A DNA stretch of 64,000 nucleotides from Nicotiana tabacum (GCF_000715075.1 NC_134090.1:49607792-49671791), one strand, 5' to 3'; shown: positions 9,729-22,369, counted from the stretch's first letter. A program made the numbers and translations. The notes: generated by a model from the letters alone, not told the origin.

Positions 9729-10444
9729 GAACAAATAAGAATAGAATATTTCTTAGCTAGAGATATATTTGCATCTGGTGGCCTGATCGCTAGGACTTTG
9801 GTATGTGTATGTTTGCGAATAGTTCTATTGTTCACCATGCCTACATCCAAAGAAAAAATTATAAGTTTTGTAAGGGGAGGTTGGTTCGTGCCTTCGTCTG
9901 CTGGCTTTGCTTCGCTCTGTTCTGGAGGCCTTGTTTAAGTTGCCCTGGGTAACACCTGACTGTCACGGAAATAAGGTTTTCAAAAATATGCATTTATTGA
10001 TAAAGAATGGAGTTATTTTTAGAAAACATAGTGAAATATCAAGTAATTTTAGATGAACTAGTGACTGTAACACATTTCAGAGACATTGCACCTTTCTTAT
10101 TTTAGAATTTTGAGGGTCCTCCTCAAAATTCTGCCCCAGTTTGGTAAATAATTTTTCGGCTGTTTGCTTGCGACGAAACTTGCTAAACCTTCTCCAGAAT
10201 TTTGAGAATACTTCTCAAAATTGTGCCCCAGTTTCTTAACCAATTTTCGACTTTCTAGCATAAGATGGCGTCGGCTGGACTTACTCCCGAATTTTGAGGG
10301 TCCTCCTCAAAATTCTGCCTCAGTTTCTGGTTCTGAGGGAAAATGAATATTTTATTATGATATGACCGAACCCACAGGGATGCCTACATATCCCTCTTAA
10401 ATGGGAATCAGGTCAAGCATAGTTGAGTTACATTGGATGAAGGA
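9729..10444 (-). other. Ogre1 3' untranslated region with three hairpin repeats
   Basis: This non-coding stretch lies between the integrase end and the minisatellite. Three similar inverted repeats, of the form GAATTTTGAGG...CCTCAAAATTC, lie at 10104-10132, 10196-10223 and 10289-10315, about 93 bp apart. Each is followed on the plus strand by a tgcc(c/t)cagttt motif. The 9-11-bp stems are perfect or nearly so. Sequence from 9729 to 10103 has no recognisable coding content. Confidence 0.7.
10363..10425 (-). promoter_or_regulatory. Tat/Ogre bipartite boundary motif, copy A
   Basis: The plus strand shows a gaccgaa...gcctacatat...gaatca...catagtt arrangement. It resembles two copies in Ogre2 (51461-51524 and 54123-54182) with the same 34-bp spacing between the outer half-motifs. 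In this copy the outer half-motifs are CTACA and CATAG, not CTACG and CGTAG. The function is unknown. Confidence 0.5.
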
Positions 10445-11560
10445 ATGTAAACAATCTAAACATAGTATCTCTTGACTGCGTCTGAATTGATTGGTTTCGG
10501 CCAAACTTCTCTGTTCATTTCTGCAAGTATGAGTGCTCCTCCTGTTAGTACCCTGTGAACCATGTATGGACCTTGCTAGTTGGGAGAGAATTTCCCTTTG
10601 GCTTCATCTTGATGCGAGAAGATCTTCTTCAGCACCAGCTATCCCGGCGCAAACTGTCTTGGTTTGACCCTTTTGTTGAAAGCTCTGGACATTCTGTTCT
10701 GATAAAGCTGACTGTGACATACTGCATTCATTCTTTTTCCATCTATAAGGGCCAATTGCTCATAGCAGCTCCTTATCCATTTTGCATCGCTGAGTTTGGC
10801 TTCCTATATGATTCTTAAAGAAGGAATTTCTACCTCGACTGGAATGACAACTTCAGTACCATAAACCAGTAAATAGGGAGTTGCCCCAGTTGATGTGCCG
10901 ACTGTAGTGCGGTACACCAATAGGGCAAAGGGTAACTTCTCGTGCCATTGTTTGTGGTTTTCTACCATCTTACTTAGTATCTTCTTGATATTATTATTAG
11001 CAGCTTCCACAGCTCCATTCATTTGAGGTCTGTATGTAGTAGAGTTTTGTGCTTGATTTTGAAGGTTCACACATATCTTTCATCAGGTCACTATTGATAT
11101 TGGCAGCATTATCAGTGATAATGGACTCTGGAACTCCGAATAGGCAAACAATACAATCCTTGACAAAGTCTGCAACGACTTTCTTGGTTACAGCTTTGTA
11201 GGATGCAGCCTCTACCCATTTTTTAGTCAATGGCCACCAAAATGAACCTGTGTCCATTTGAAGCAGTGGGCTTGATCGGACCGATGACATCCATTCCCCA
11301 GGTAGCAAAAGTCCAAGGTGCACTTGTTGCGTTGAGCTCATTGGGTGGTATCCTTATCATGTCTGTATGTACCTGACATTGGTGGCATTTTTGTACATAT
11401 CGGATGCAATCCCTCTCCATGGTCATCCAAAAATATCCAGCTCTAAGTATTTTCTTGGCTAGAACAAAATCATTCATATGTGGTCCACATGTTCCGGCAT
11501 GTATTTCTTCGAGCAATCTGGAAGCCTCCTTTGCGTCAACACACGTTAACAACCCTAGAT
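10445..11560 (-). pseudogene. Ogre1 integrase
   Basis: The zinc-finger piece (11223-11552) contains the spaced histidines around EIHAGTCGPHMND and the CHQC pair, then the first catalytic aspartate in WGMDVIGPIKP. The next piece (10997-11341, another frame) carries SIITDNAANINSDLM with the second aspartate. The third (10804-11070) has MNGAVEAANNNIKKIL with the catalytic glutamate. Translation in changing frames reaches the polyprotein end near 10461, ending in a KPINSDAVKRYY-like tail. At least two frameshifts break it, though all three catalytic acids are present. Confidence 0.85.
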
Positions 11561-11693
11561 CAAGAGTTCTTCTATACAGGGTCCCTTCGCTTTGGAAGAA
11601 ATGATTGGATATCCTCCGTAGCGTGCGTTTCTAAGTTTGGTTTACCTACTCTAGATATTCTCCTCTTGCCAAATATTCTTTGATGTCGGGGAA

Positions 11694-12383
11694 TCAAGGT
11701 TTTCCATCCGTTTCCTCTTCAACATGAGCACAATAAACCAGTTGATTGTGGATCCTCACCGGGACGGGATCAATAAAATTCTTGTCTGGATGTTGTATTA
11801 CTGATGACAAAGTGGCCAGTGCATCTGCAAACGTATTTTGAATTCTGGGCACATGTTTGAATTCTATCTTTGTGAATCTCTTCATTAAATCCTGCACATG
11901 ATACAAGTATGGCAGTATCTTGGTGTTCTTCGTAGCCCATTCTCCTTGAACCTGATGTCCTAGAAAATTCGAATCACTAATTACCAACAATTCTTGTATA
12001 TTCATATCGATGGCCAAATTGAGCCCCATGATGCAAGCCTTATATTCCGCCATATTGTTGGTGCATGGAAACCTAAGCTTCGCATATACAAGGTAGTGTT
12101 GACCTGTTTCTGATACTAAAACCGCTCCAATGCCCACTCCTTTGAAGTTTGCAGCTCTATCGAAGAACATCCTCCAACCGTCGTAAGTTTCAGTAATGTC
12201 CTCTCCTACAAATGATACTTCGTCATCAGGAAAATATGTTTTCAAGGGTTCGTATTCCCCTCCCACAGGATTTTCAGCAAAATGGTCTGCCAATGCTTGT
12301 CCTTTGACCGCCTTCTGAGTTACATAGACAATATCAAACTCACTTAACAGTATTTGCCAATTAGATAACTTCCCGGTCGGCAT
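11694..12383 (-). pseudogene. Ogre1 second RNase H (Tat-type) domain
   Basis: This 229-codon open stretch begins PTGKLSNWQILLSEFDIVYV, includes DHFAENPV, then a second RNase H fold with FFDRAANFKGVGIGAVLVS, NNMAEYKACIMGLNLAIDM and VISDSNFLGHQVQGEW, and ends with ADALATLSSV. A second, differently derived RNase H after the canonical one is characteristic of Tat/Ogre elements. The family's usual FDGA or FDGS motif is FDRA here. This is the longest uninterrupted piece of Ogre1 coding sequence. Confidence 0.87.
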
Positions 12384-13500
12384 GGGCTTCTAAAAGATGT
12401 ACTTCCGAGGGTCCATCCTAGATATGAGGTACGTGGCATAGGCACAGAAGTAATGCCTCAATTTCTGAGCCATCCAGGTCAAAGCACAGCAAGTGCGTTC
12501 CAACAGAGAGTATCGTGCTTCTTAAGGTGTGAACTTCTTACTCAAGTAGTATGTGGCTTGCTCTTTTCTTCCTGTCTCATCATGTTGTCCCAAAACACAT
12601 CCAAAAGCTCCATCTAATAATGATAGATAGAGTAGCAAAGGTCTCCCAGGTTCTGGCGGGACTAGGACCGGCGGTGTGGACATGTATTCTTTGATTTTGT
12701 CAAAAGCTTTCTGACAATCTTCGGTCCAACTCGTTTTAGCATCTTTCCTCAATATTTTGAAAATGGATTCACATATAACTGTGGACTGTGATATAAAGCG
12801 ACTGATATAGTTGAGACGTCCTAGGAAGCTCATTACGTCCTTCTTGCTCTTTGGTGGCGGTAACTCTTAAATAGCCTTAACTTTGGATGGGTCCAACTCG
12901 ATCCCTCGACGACTGACAATGAATCCCAATAGCTTCCCTGCAGGAACCCTGAATGCACATTTTGTGGGGTTCAGTTTCAGATTGTACCTTCTTACCCTAT
13001 CAAAAAACCTTCTCAAGTCTGTTATGTGATCTGTGGCTCTCTCGGATTTGATAATGACGTCGTCAACATACACCTCTATTTCTTTGTGTATCATATCATG
13101 GAAGATGGTTGTCATGGCTCCCATGTAAGTAGCCCCGACATTCTTTAGACCAAATGGCATTATCTTATAGCAGTACACTCCCCATGGTGTAATGAAAGCT
13201 GTTTTCTATGCATCTTCTTCATCCATTCAGATCTGGTGATAACCTGCGAATCAATCTACAAAGGATTGAAGTTCATGCTTGACACAATTGTCGATCAGGA
13301 TGTGTATATTTGGTAGTGGAAAGTTGTCTTTGGGACTTGCTCTATTTAAGTCTCGATAGTCAACACATACTCTGATTTTCCCATCTTTCTTTGGAACTGG
13401 TACAATGTTGGCTAGACAGGTTGGGTACTCAACTACCCTGAGGACTTTGGCTTTGATCTGCTTATTGACTTCCTCCTTGATTTTCAGGCTCATGTCTGGT
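12384..13500 (-). pseudogene. Ogre1 reverse transcriptase and first RNase H
   Basis: RT begins with VPKKDGKIRVCVDYRDLNRA (13251-13493) and continues at 12867-13178 with KIMPFGLKNVGATYMGAMTT and the catalytic box VYVDDVIIKS, both aspartates intact. RNase H follows at 12522-12833 with FLGRLNYISRFIS, LLYLSLLDGAFGCVLGQHDE and QATYYLSKKF. The pieces lie in different frames and are separated by stops at about 13250, 12866 and 12521. The order and motifs match Tat RT-RH. Confidence 0.88.
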
Positions 13501-14670
13501 TTGAACTTTCTAAGTTTCTATTTTACTGGCGGACACATTGGATTGGTAGGCAACTTATGATCCACTATGGATGTGCTTAAACCGGTCATGTCATCATATG
13601 GCCATGCAAAGATATCCTCATATTCCTTCAATAAACGAATGTACTCCTCCTTTTCTATCGGTGATAAGTGAATGCTTATGCGAGTCTCCCTGACAATTTC
13701 GGCGTCTCCTAAATTTATTGCTTCGGTTTCGTCCAGGTTGGACTTAGGTTTATTCTCAAAGTTCTCAACCTCTCTGACAATTTCCTCAGGTATTTCATCT
13801 TCTTCTTCCGAATCATTATCCTTATGTTTCATTGTCTCATTACATGTCACAGTCATCGGTTCATCAGGAAAAATAATAATAATGTTGTAGAAAGAAAAGT
13901 GTGAAAGATAATAATGAATAATAATATCCATGCATTGATAAAAAAATTGAAAATATCCAAAACTAGTACTGCTCGATAAATCAAGCAATTATTTTGAAAC
14001 AAAACGCATCTTTAAAAACAAAATTACTGAAAACATGTGAAATGCCTACTATGGCTATAGAAATATATTTAGACTAAATGCTAAGCTACCTAGGGACTTG
14101 GCGGGCTCGTGATGGTGTGACAGTCCAATTTCTGAGAACGGCTCCTTTCTGCACAGTCTGAATGGTAAGGCCTTCTTCCTCATCCTCCTCAATTATCGCA
14201 CTGCAATCTATATCCTCGTCCTTTAGGAACAAATTCGTCAGCCCAGCCAAAGCTTCCTCTTCTGCAGTTCCCCATATCGTATTAGCCTGGTGAAAAGTCT
14301 GACCTAGATGTGGCACCAGTTGCTCGAGAGGGTAATAAGGACCACGCCATGGAGGTGACTAATCATCATACTCTTGCCATGTATATTGGTATCCGAGCCC
14401 GAAGATTGTACCATGACGTTTCAGCTGTATTGGTTTAGTAATGCCCTGGAGATTCTTCCCAAGCCCTTTGCCGGGTTCATACCCAGACCATGCCAATATG
14501 CTTTTTATTTTGTTACTCCACCACTTGTCTTTCTCACCTGCATTGAAATGTTCGATGTGGTGATAAGTTTCCCTCCTAGCCTTCTTCTATTCTCAATAAC
14601 CGGGATGGTTTGACTGGTGTAAATAGGATTACTTCCATCTTCGTGAATGATCACCTCCTGATGATTCCAT
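13501..14670 (-). pseudogene. Ogre1 spacer between protease and reverse transcriptase
   Basis: The region holds several broken minus-strand frames. One acidic piece (13518-13988) contains KHKDNDSEEEDEIPEEIVRE and YIRLLKEYEDIFAWPYDDM, a conserved lead-in to Tat RT. Another (14086-14316) contains EEEALAGLTNLFLKDEDIDC. Ogre elements can carry an intron in the pro-pol spacer. I could not locate splice sites convincingly. Otherwise this is connector sequence. Confidence 0.65.
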
Positions 14671-14677
14671 TCAAACT

Positions 14678-15082
14678 TCACGGCCTGGTGTAGTGAGCCA
14701 CAGCCCCAGCGGCATGTATCCAAGGTCGACCCAACAGAAGATTGTATGTAGCTGATATGTCAAGCACTTGGAATTCAACATCGAACCAAGTTGGCCCCAT
14801 CTGCAGACAAAGATTAATCTCACCAATCGTGGCCCTTTGAGACCCATCATAGGCTTTCACGTTCATATTTCCTGCCTGTATCTCATGGAAATCTTTGCCC
14901 AATCTTTTCAGAGTAGTCAATGGGCAAATGTTGAGGCTTGAACATCCATCTATTAAGACCCTGTCAATAAATTTATCTTCAAACTGCACCGTAATATGCA
15001 ATGCCCGGTTATGACTTAACCCTTCGGGCGGTAGTTCATCCTCGTGGAAGGTGATCTTATGACTCTCCAGTACTTGCCCCAC
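14678..15082 (-). pseudogene. Ogre1 aspartic protease
   Basis: The translation contains DKFIDRVLIDGCSSLNICPL, the active-site region with DGCS in place of DTGS or DSGS, and ends with VLDISATYNLLLGRPWIHAA, the family's ILGRPW-like signature. Tat proteases often read DGGS or DGCS, so the variation may be natural. The piece is open for 134 codons and connects to the gag-side piece (15016-15216) by a frame change. Confidence 0.82.
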
Positions 15083-16250
15083 CTGTTGGCCATTTCTCCG
15101 CAGGTGATATTGTTGGGCTCATAAGCTTTATTTAACACCTTCATCAAAGCATTCTTGTGTGCCTCTGAATTTTGCAATAGTGATAAGATGGATATCTGAG
15201 CAGGGGTTTTGTTCAAATGATCGACAACGGAGTATTCTCTCGCTTGTACTTTCCTCCAAAGATCATTCGGTCTAGTTCCATTGACAGGTTACTTAGTAGC
15301 AGCCTCCTTGCTCGATCCTCCCAAGTGTTTAGGTGTATAGATCTTTCCCGTTCTGGTCATTCCTTGTGCAACATCAGATTCTTCCAGTTATGCTTTTCTC
15401 TTTCGCCTAGTTTCAGCAACGTAATCCCAAGGTATGGCTTTGGAATTGAAAGGAGGTGTGGTTGATACTGTCACTGTGAAAGGTGTGGCCACTTCTACCT
15501 CAAATGGAGTAGGTGTGGTTGTAGGCAGGGCTACCTCAACCTCAAATGGAACCGATGCGGTTACCTCAACCTCGACTGACGACTGCGTCTTCACCACAAT
15601 AAGAGTGAGTGTGACTACATGTTATCGCCTTCTCGAATAAGCCCGATTGACCCCTCAGGATCCCATTCTGCATCCGTCTCTATCACATGTATCTCATCAC
15701 CCCTATGATCTGGGAAAGGATTATTGCGGACGTTAGGTGTAGCTTCCTTTTCCTGTATGATCTTGCTATCAATCAATGTCTGAATCTTATCTTTCAATGT
15801 TCGGCACTCGTCAATGGTGTGCCCCTTCATACCAGAATGATATGCACAGGTTTTGTTTGGGTTGGCCCATTGAGATGAGTTCTCTTGTGCCACAACAGGA
15901 ATAGGAATGACATAACCAGTGACCTTCAGCCTTTCGTATAGCTGGTCGACGGGTTCAACAATAGCGGTGTATTGTCTGGGTGGTTTGCGATCAAAGTTAG
16001 ATCGGGGTTTCTGGTAATTTGGACGAGTTGGAGGTGAATGATAGTAGGTTGGCTGGGTATTATAAGTATGATAGGCGGTGGAGGGTAGAGAATATCTAGG
16101 AGATGAGGGTTGGTATGCGGGTGGAGGTGTTCGGTATGTGGGTGGAGGTGTTTGGTATGTAAGCAGAGATTTTGGTCCTTGAGCCACCATTACTGCCCCC
16201 ACTTCTCTTTTCTTTGATATGCCACCTGATTGTAATGCTTTGTTTGTGGC
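15083..16250 (-). pseudogene. Ogre1 gag C-terminal part with zinc-knuckle-like motif
   Basis: The 15615-16202 piece starts with a Pro/Tyr-rich stretch of repeated TPPPTYRTPPPAYQ-like units. It then has a CAYHSGMKGHTIDEC motif, a CHHC variant of the zinc knuckle usual in Tat gag. The downstream piece (15388-15597) contains three repeats of an FEVEVA-like peptide before the protease. A frameshift and stops occur between 15600 and 15390. The nucleic-acid-binding role of the knuckle is known for the family. Confidence 0.75.
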
Positions 16251-17605
16251 CTATAGTGCCTCAAAATTTGTCACCATCCAGCTTTTGATACCTTCCTCAA
16301 TCCTTTCTCTGAGTTTGATGATATCGGAGAACTTGTGATTCTCAATGACCATTAGCCTTTCATAATACTGTGGGTCCTGTGCCCTAACAAAGAACTTGTT
16401 CATTTGTTCTTCTTCTAGTAATGGTCTGACCTTGGCTGCTTCTGATCTCCACTGAGTAGCATACTCGCGGAAGGTCTCAGTTGGCTTCTTCTTTAAATTC
16501 TGGATGTAGAAGACATCCGGTGCATTCTCCGTATTGAACCTGAACCGGTCCATAAATTCTGATGTCATGCTCACCCAATTGTCCCACTTCTTAGGGTTCT
16601 GGCTTATGTACCAGGACATGGCATCTCCAGTAAGACTTCTCATGAAGAGCTTCATTTGGATCCTTTCATCTTTTTCGACCCCCACGAGCTTGTCACAGTA
16701 AGTTCTCAAATGAACCTTGGGATCACCTCTTCCGTCAAACATTTTGAACTTGGGAGGTTTGTAACCCTCCGACAGTTCCACGTCCGGTTGTATGCACAGA
16801 TCCTCATAATTCAGACCTTCTACCCCTTGCCTCTTTCGACACCCTGAACTCAACTTGTCAATTTCTTGAGTTCCTTGATCATGTTCTTGATGAGCAGGTC
16901 CTTCTCAATGGATTATGGTGTATAGGAGATTGGTTGAGTAGAGTGAGGTGCGGTTTCCACATATATAAGTTTGTTTAGGTGAGTGCCAAGGACTTGGGTG
17001 TAGTGGTGGTCGTTGGTTGAGTTTTGAGGATTGGAAATGGGTTGTGGTGGGTTTTGAGGAGTATGATAGGTAGTGGCTTGTAGGTATTAGATTGGTTGAT
17101 GATGGTGTTGTGGTGGAGTTGGTATTAACAAAGGATTGGGATTTTGAGGTGGAGTTGCATATTGATGTGGTGCGAGAGGAGGCTGGTTTGGTGTATTTTG
17201 GGGAGGTGCTAGGTTTTTGGTATTTTGTTGGTTGATGTCAGGGACGTTTAGGGTGAGGGAGAGGTTTGCTAAGTTTCGGACCTACTCAAGTTCTCCCTAT
17301 AACTCCAATATCTTTTGTTCCAACTGCAAAACCAAGTCATTTGGTGCCGGAGTACTTCGACCGTCTGAAGTTTCCGCATTCTCAGCGTTTTCCTTTCGAA
17401 TACCACTTAAGTCATCCATTTTAGTTTTCCCTCTGCTTCTCTTATTACTTGGAGGAGGAGGAATTGGAGGGCCTCTAGATTTGGTGTAATATGCTGATGA
17501 TGCCAGTATGTGCGAACCAACTAAGGGATGGGAATAATAATAAAATAAATAACAAAAGGTAAACAAGTTAGTAAGGATTCTGAAGTGTTTGCGGTATTTA
17601 AACAT
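16251..17605 (-). pseudogene. Ogre1 gag N-terminal and core region
   Basis: The core piece (16251-16853, 200 codons) has FKMFDGRGDPKVHLRTYCDK, MKLFMRSLTGDAMSWYI and ETFREYATQWRSEAAKV, the retrotransposon gag domain. An N-terminal piece (17297-17605) has a Pro-rich segment and KMDDLSGIRKENAENAE. ATG 17605 or 17419 could be the start. Between them (16861-17296) the minus strand is Pro-rich and broken by stops. The protein would form the virus-like particle shell. Confidence 0.8.
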
Positions 17606-17812
17606 ATATTGCAGGAATGTAAATTCGCGTCCTAATTTGGGAGCCCCGTTGTGCTCGAGGTAGGCCTAGCGACAAATAGATTTGGAGAAATTCAGTGCCA
17701 ATAATTATGTCATTTCATTAATGTAAAGATAGACGACCCAAAATGACACTAAATAAGATAAGTCACTAATGACACTTGGCCTTATTGCATTTGAAAAGCA
17801 AGTAAACCTAAT
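17606..17812 (-). other. Gap between Ogre1 ORF1 and gag
   Basis: This non-coding gap lies between the ORF1 stop and the gag start. It contains no motif I recognise, and the bipartite motif seen in the matching gap of Ogre2 is not evident here. Confidence 0.5.
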
Positions 17813-19385
17813 CTAATTGGTCCTAGAAGGACCCTTTCCAGGTTGGATGCTCTTGTCGATCAGTTCCCCCAGTTCGCGCAGGTTTAGCAGTAAGAATGCC
17901 ATTGCCAAATGCCCTCTTTCGTTTCCCTCAGCGTTCTGACAATCGGTGACTCTCTTCCTCATTCTTCCTTCTAATTCCATCATACTATACTCCAGATATT
18001 CCAGCCTTTCGCTAGATTTAACAGCCCTCTCTTTCCACTCATTGATCATTTCCATATCGGCCTTGTGTTGCTCCATATGCTCGGCTTCAGACTCGTGAAT
18101 TATTTTGCGAAATTTGTTAAATTTCACCTGTGCTTCGGCAGCTTCATCTATGGCCCTATTTCCTGGACCTTATTCCTGCTATGTCATCCTCTAACCACGA
18201 CGGGTAAAAGTACACATGACCAACATGATATCGACCAGGCTTGATGGTATCCATTTCCACGATAATTTTCAAATTCCACATGTGCTAAGCTTCACATTTG
18301 TTTGGGACGTTGTCATCCTAAATATTTGCCCTGTGGTGACTCATTTTGGCAACTCGCGGTATGACCTGCCTCCTACTTGCCTGTCTTATAACTCTGAGAG
18401 GAGCATACGGGTATATGCCCCTTAACCCAATCAATACCAAGTGCGGAACATTCCTGGATCTGATGATGAACTCGTCGGTAGGGAACCACTCGAACATATA
18501 AGCCTAGTCCTCGGTCAAATTTTTGAAAAACGACACCCACCCTACAACATTCTCTGTTTTAGCAAATTTGTCTGGGATATAGGTCATTCTCTTGGGATGA
18601 TGGAATGCTATATGATCATTCTACGGCCTTCGCGGAAATTTCTGACGGTATTGACCCTTTTAGAGATGTTCTAGTAGCCAAACTTGCAGTAGCAAATTGC
18701 AACCCTCGAAGTATATGAACCCCTTCTGACAACGTTCCAAGGCCCGATACATATCTACAATGATCATAGGGACAATGGTATATGTCTGCCCCTCGATCCC
18801 GTCCATCAAAGTTTTGGCCACCATGGCCAGCCTGGTGTGGATTCTGTCCCCTTGGATCGAGAACAATAGCATACCCAAGAAACATACATTGAACACAAAG
18901 ACCCTGCGGTGTATCCAACCTAAGGAGGTGATGGAGAGTTCATCATCGAAAATATGGTAAGACCTGTTGTGACCATATTGTTCATAGAGAAAGTCGAAAG
19001 GTATGTAGGAGTTTTTCAAGCACTCCAAGTCATCATTCTTCTTTAACCACATCATCTTAAGAAATCCCTTAGCGGTGCGATTTTCAGGTACCAACAGACC
19101 GGGGCTATCCCAGGGCAACCCAGCGAATCCCCCTATTTCATCTAAGAAATGGGTCATTTCTATGTTTTCAAAGCGGAACAGAACCCTTTCTTTGTCCCAG
19201 AACATGGTGGCGGCTTCGATTAACATTTCGTTTAGCTGAAGGTCCAGCAAAGAAGGCAAATTTCCTAAGACCCTTTTCACATGATTTTGGTCACTTGAAG
19301 GAAGATCCCTCCACCAGTCTAGCAAAAGTGAAGGTATATTACCGATCATGCCGAACCTGGGGACTTCGTGCCTCATTTTTTGCAA
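17813..19385 (-). pseudogene. Ogre1 ORF1, DUF7745-like protein with coiled-coil tail
   Basis: The N-terminal piece (18660-19385, 241 codons) has LLDWWRDLPSSDQNHVKRVL, AATMFWDKERVLFRFENIEM and IGGFAGLPWDSPG, the pattern of the DUF7745 domain found in proteins linked to plant retroelements. The C-terminal piece (17813-18127) is charged and helix-rich (ESEAEHMEQHKADMEMINEW) and looks like a coiled coil. Ogre elements carry such an ORF before gag, and its function is unknown. Frameshifts lie between 18660 and 18130. The family label is from memory. Confidence 0.78.
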
Positions 19386-20071
19386 AACAAAATATAGTTA
19401 GGCCCTTTCCCCCTCCAGGGTCATCAACTTTCACAACAATGATTAGCACATTGGCACTTATTTCTCCAAATTAATGCACACAATCATGGTTGCGTCTGTT
19501 GGGATTACGGAAAACTCGATGGACTTTTGGGTGAGGCTTGTCCTAAAGGGTTATTATGCGGATAACATATTAACCCGTCTAGGTTTGACCATAATCCATG
19601 TACAATTAATCAGAGTAAGGCTGCTATAGAGGTCTAGACTGGGACCCTTAAGCGGATAACTTGAGGAGGAAAGGCACGGAACCTCGACTGCACCACTGAT
19701 CGACTAGTTTTACCGCAAATATGTCTTTCCGAATTTAAAGGGTGATATATAGGAAGAGCGCAAACACTCATCAAGCGTTGCTATAGAATTGATCATGCAC
19801 GAGTGTAATATGATGTTGAACATGATTTATGCAATAATAATAGCATGTTGTCACATATTTGCACGTTAAAAAATGATAAATGCGGTATTTAAATAATTGA
19901 AAGATAGTCAAAAAAGAAAACAAAGAGACAAGTCAGTTTCAGGAAATAAAAGAAATCATAAATGCTTGAAAATAAGAAATTAAATCCAAGTAAGGGGGAA
20001 GGGTGCACAGGATAAAGCATGCTTAAGACTAATTCACAAAAACAAGTTCGTTATGGTAAGAGCCTAAAATA
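19386..20071 (-). other. Ogre1 untranslated leader between primer site and ORF1
   Basis: The 686 bp between the primer site and ORF1 contain no convincing reading frame. They are AT-rich near 19800-19990, with a more mixed segment at 19490-19720. A leader of this kind could hold packaging signals, but nothing specific can be shown. Confidence 0.55.
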
Positions 20072-20089
20072 TCCCCAGCAAAGTCGCCA
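20072..20089 (-). other. Ogre1 primer-binding site
   Basis: The minus strand reads TGGCGACTTTGCTGGGGA three bases inside the LTR. This is the primer site typical of Tat/Ogre elements, reported as complementary to a tRNA-Arg 3' end. Confidence 0.8.
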
Positions 20090-21049
20090 TGCTGTCGCGC
20101 CCCCTTCTTCCTCACGGAGTCCGGGTTTCGACATTCATTGGGAACAACTCATTTCCTTTTGGGAATTGGGTATGACATTTGAAGAGACGCCACCGAATTG
20201 ATTTAAGGTGCGTTAGGGCATCTAAAGCAAGCAACTTATAAAATCGGTTTGCATTACTAGATATTAGGTAAGGGCTCGAAATAACCTTAAGGGGAAGGTG
20301 TTAGGCACCCCTCACGGTCCACAACGGTGGGTCCCGGCTGAACTCAAATTATGTGAATCAGTCTTATAAACAGGTAAAACAATTTGGACAAATTGATATT
20401 ATATTTAAAATAAGGAGTAAAGGGGTCCCAGGTTCTTTAACCTATAGGATCACATCTGTACAATGCTTGGTAATCGTCCCCAAGTTGGGGTGCTACACAT
20501 AGTATTAGTGCATAGGTCATCATATCCTTTACTACCCAATTACCATCCCCTTAGTAGTTATATAAGCGATTCTAATTAATTGTGCCCTATGCGTGCATTA
20601 CTCGTCCCTTCCTTATGGCCCTGGAGGTGTTTAGGACCTCTAATTTAGGTAGTTCTAGACACTTCTAAAGTACTTGAAAGGAAAAATCTAGGTGACAAGC
20701 AAGAACAAATAGGACATTCACATAAAGGGACAATTAAATGCTCACTTTTATCTCCTCACACAAGCAGATAATAGCACGTCTCAAACAACAAGATTTCAGA
20801 TATTTCAAAGGATCCTAGAGTAGAATATCTAGGTGAGCATGACAAATAGAATATGTGTAGTGTTTTATTAAAGCAAGGTAGTAGGGACCTAATCAGTTTG
20901 CCTACTGATTTTAGGGCTTGCTAAATCTAGATAATTCACAAATAACAAAAGCACAATTTTACAGTTTGCCGGATTTTAGTCGCCCTACAGGCTTGCCTAG
21001 GCGTGTAACAGTGATGTCTTATGAACATGGTATCTAGTCATTAATTATA

Positions 21050-21600
21050 AGTGCAATAAACCAGCAAAACAATTTTAAGCGGGCAGTTTGGTTCATTAGA
21101 TCCTATAGGCATGCTGTCTAGGTATAGAGACTGATTTTAGACTTATAGACATGGTATCTAGACGCGAGAACTGATTAAACCTTATAGGCATGCTGTCTAG
21201 GTGTGGAAACTGGTTTTAAATTTATAGACAATGGTGGCTAAATGCAAAAAAAATGGTTTTAAAAGTCCTATGGACATGGCATCTAAATGCAGTTTTAAAA
21301 TCTTATGACATGCAGAAAACTGATTTGAACCTTGTTAGCATGTAGAGACTAATTTTTTTTTCAAACTTACAGGTATGGTGTCTCAAATGCAAGATTGATT
21401 TTAAACCCTATAGGCATGGTATCTAGAATTCAGGACTGATTCATAGGCATGGTACCTGAATGTACATAAGCAAACATCGCAGCAAACTTACAGGCATGTA
21501 ACCTAGAATGCAGGATCGATTTTTAAACCCTATAGCCATGGTATCTAAATAAACAAACATTGTAAAAACCTAGAGGCATGGTATCTACCCTTTCCCAACA
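21050..21600. repeat. Diffuse tandem repeat, Ogre1 LTR zone 1
   Basis: About ten diverged copies of a unit of 50-60 bp contain a core like TATAGGCATGGTATCTAG followed by a gcaga-actgatttta-like half. Copies differ by substitutions and small indels. The zone lies in the U5/leader half of the LTR in the sense of the element. Confidence 0.65.
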
Positions 21601-22369
21601 AGATATGTATAAGAACCCCTCCAAGTTTCACTAATATCCCCAACACCTGTTTACAAAGAAATTATTATTACAAACCAACATTAATAATGAATTACTGAAG
21701 TGAAACTGCTACAACTATAGGGAGCCTGAACAGGCCCAAACAATAAACCTAAAAAATCAAGCCTTTATCCAAGTATGAACATGCCAATACTCCCATAGTG
21801 CACCCAATGGTATCCTGGTGTGTCAAATTTCCCAAGGGCCTCATGGACCCCGGGCAATGCTCTCACCAGAATACTTTCAAAGCAACCCTTTTTGTGAGTA
21901 AGTTTGGAAAGCCAACCCCAGTGTGTCAAAGTTCAGAGGAGTTTCATGGACTCCTAAGCAATGCTCAAACTGGAGGGGCAAGACCTTAGGTATTCTAAGA
22001 ATAGGAGTTGAAAACAGGAGATAGTTTTTAAGAAAATAGTTTTGGATTCTCAGGAATTAAAGAGCAAGAAGGGTCACTCAATTCTGGTGACTCAAACAAA
22101 GGTCCCAGCAATCAAACAATATACAGGAATAGAATCACTTAGAGTTTCAACTTAGTTTATTAACCGTTACTAGGTGAGCATACAGTCACATGCAGAGGGA
22201 TAGCATGGCTTAGGAGCAATGTTGGTCAGAAGCCTGTGAGAGGTGAACATAAGATAGAAAGAACATGCTAGTGGAAAAGTAAACAGACATAGGTCTAGTT
22301 TATATATAAACAAGTATGCAAACTTATTGAGAGTAGAAGCACATGAATAAACAGGTTGAAAGCAAGAAA

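Noticed and set aside
9548..9938. Repetitive open frames on both strands
   Set aside because: They are translations of the hairpin minisatellite. Its unit length happens to leave frames open.
10555..10818. Plus-strand 87-codon frame
   Set aside because: It is antisense to the Ogre1 integrase C-terminus.
20072..20089. tRNA gene near the primer-binding sites
   Set aside because: Only the 15-18 bases complementary to a tRNA 3' end are present, with no cloverleaf around them. The same holds at 8151, 34746, 48612 and 54975.
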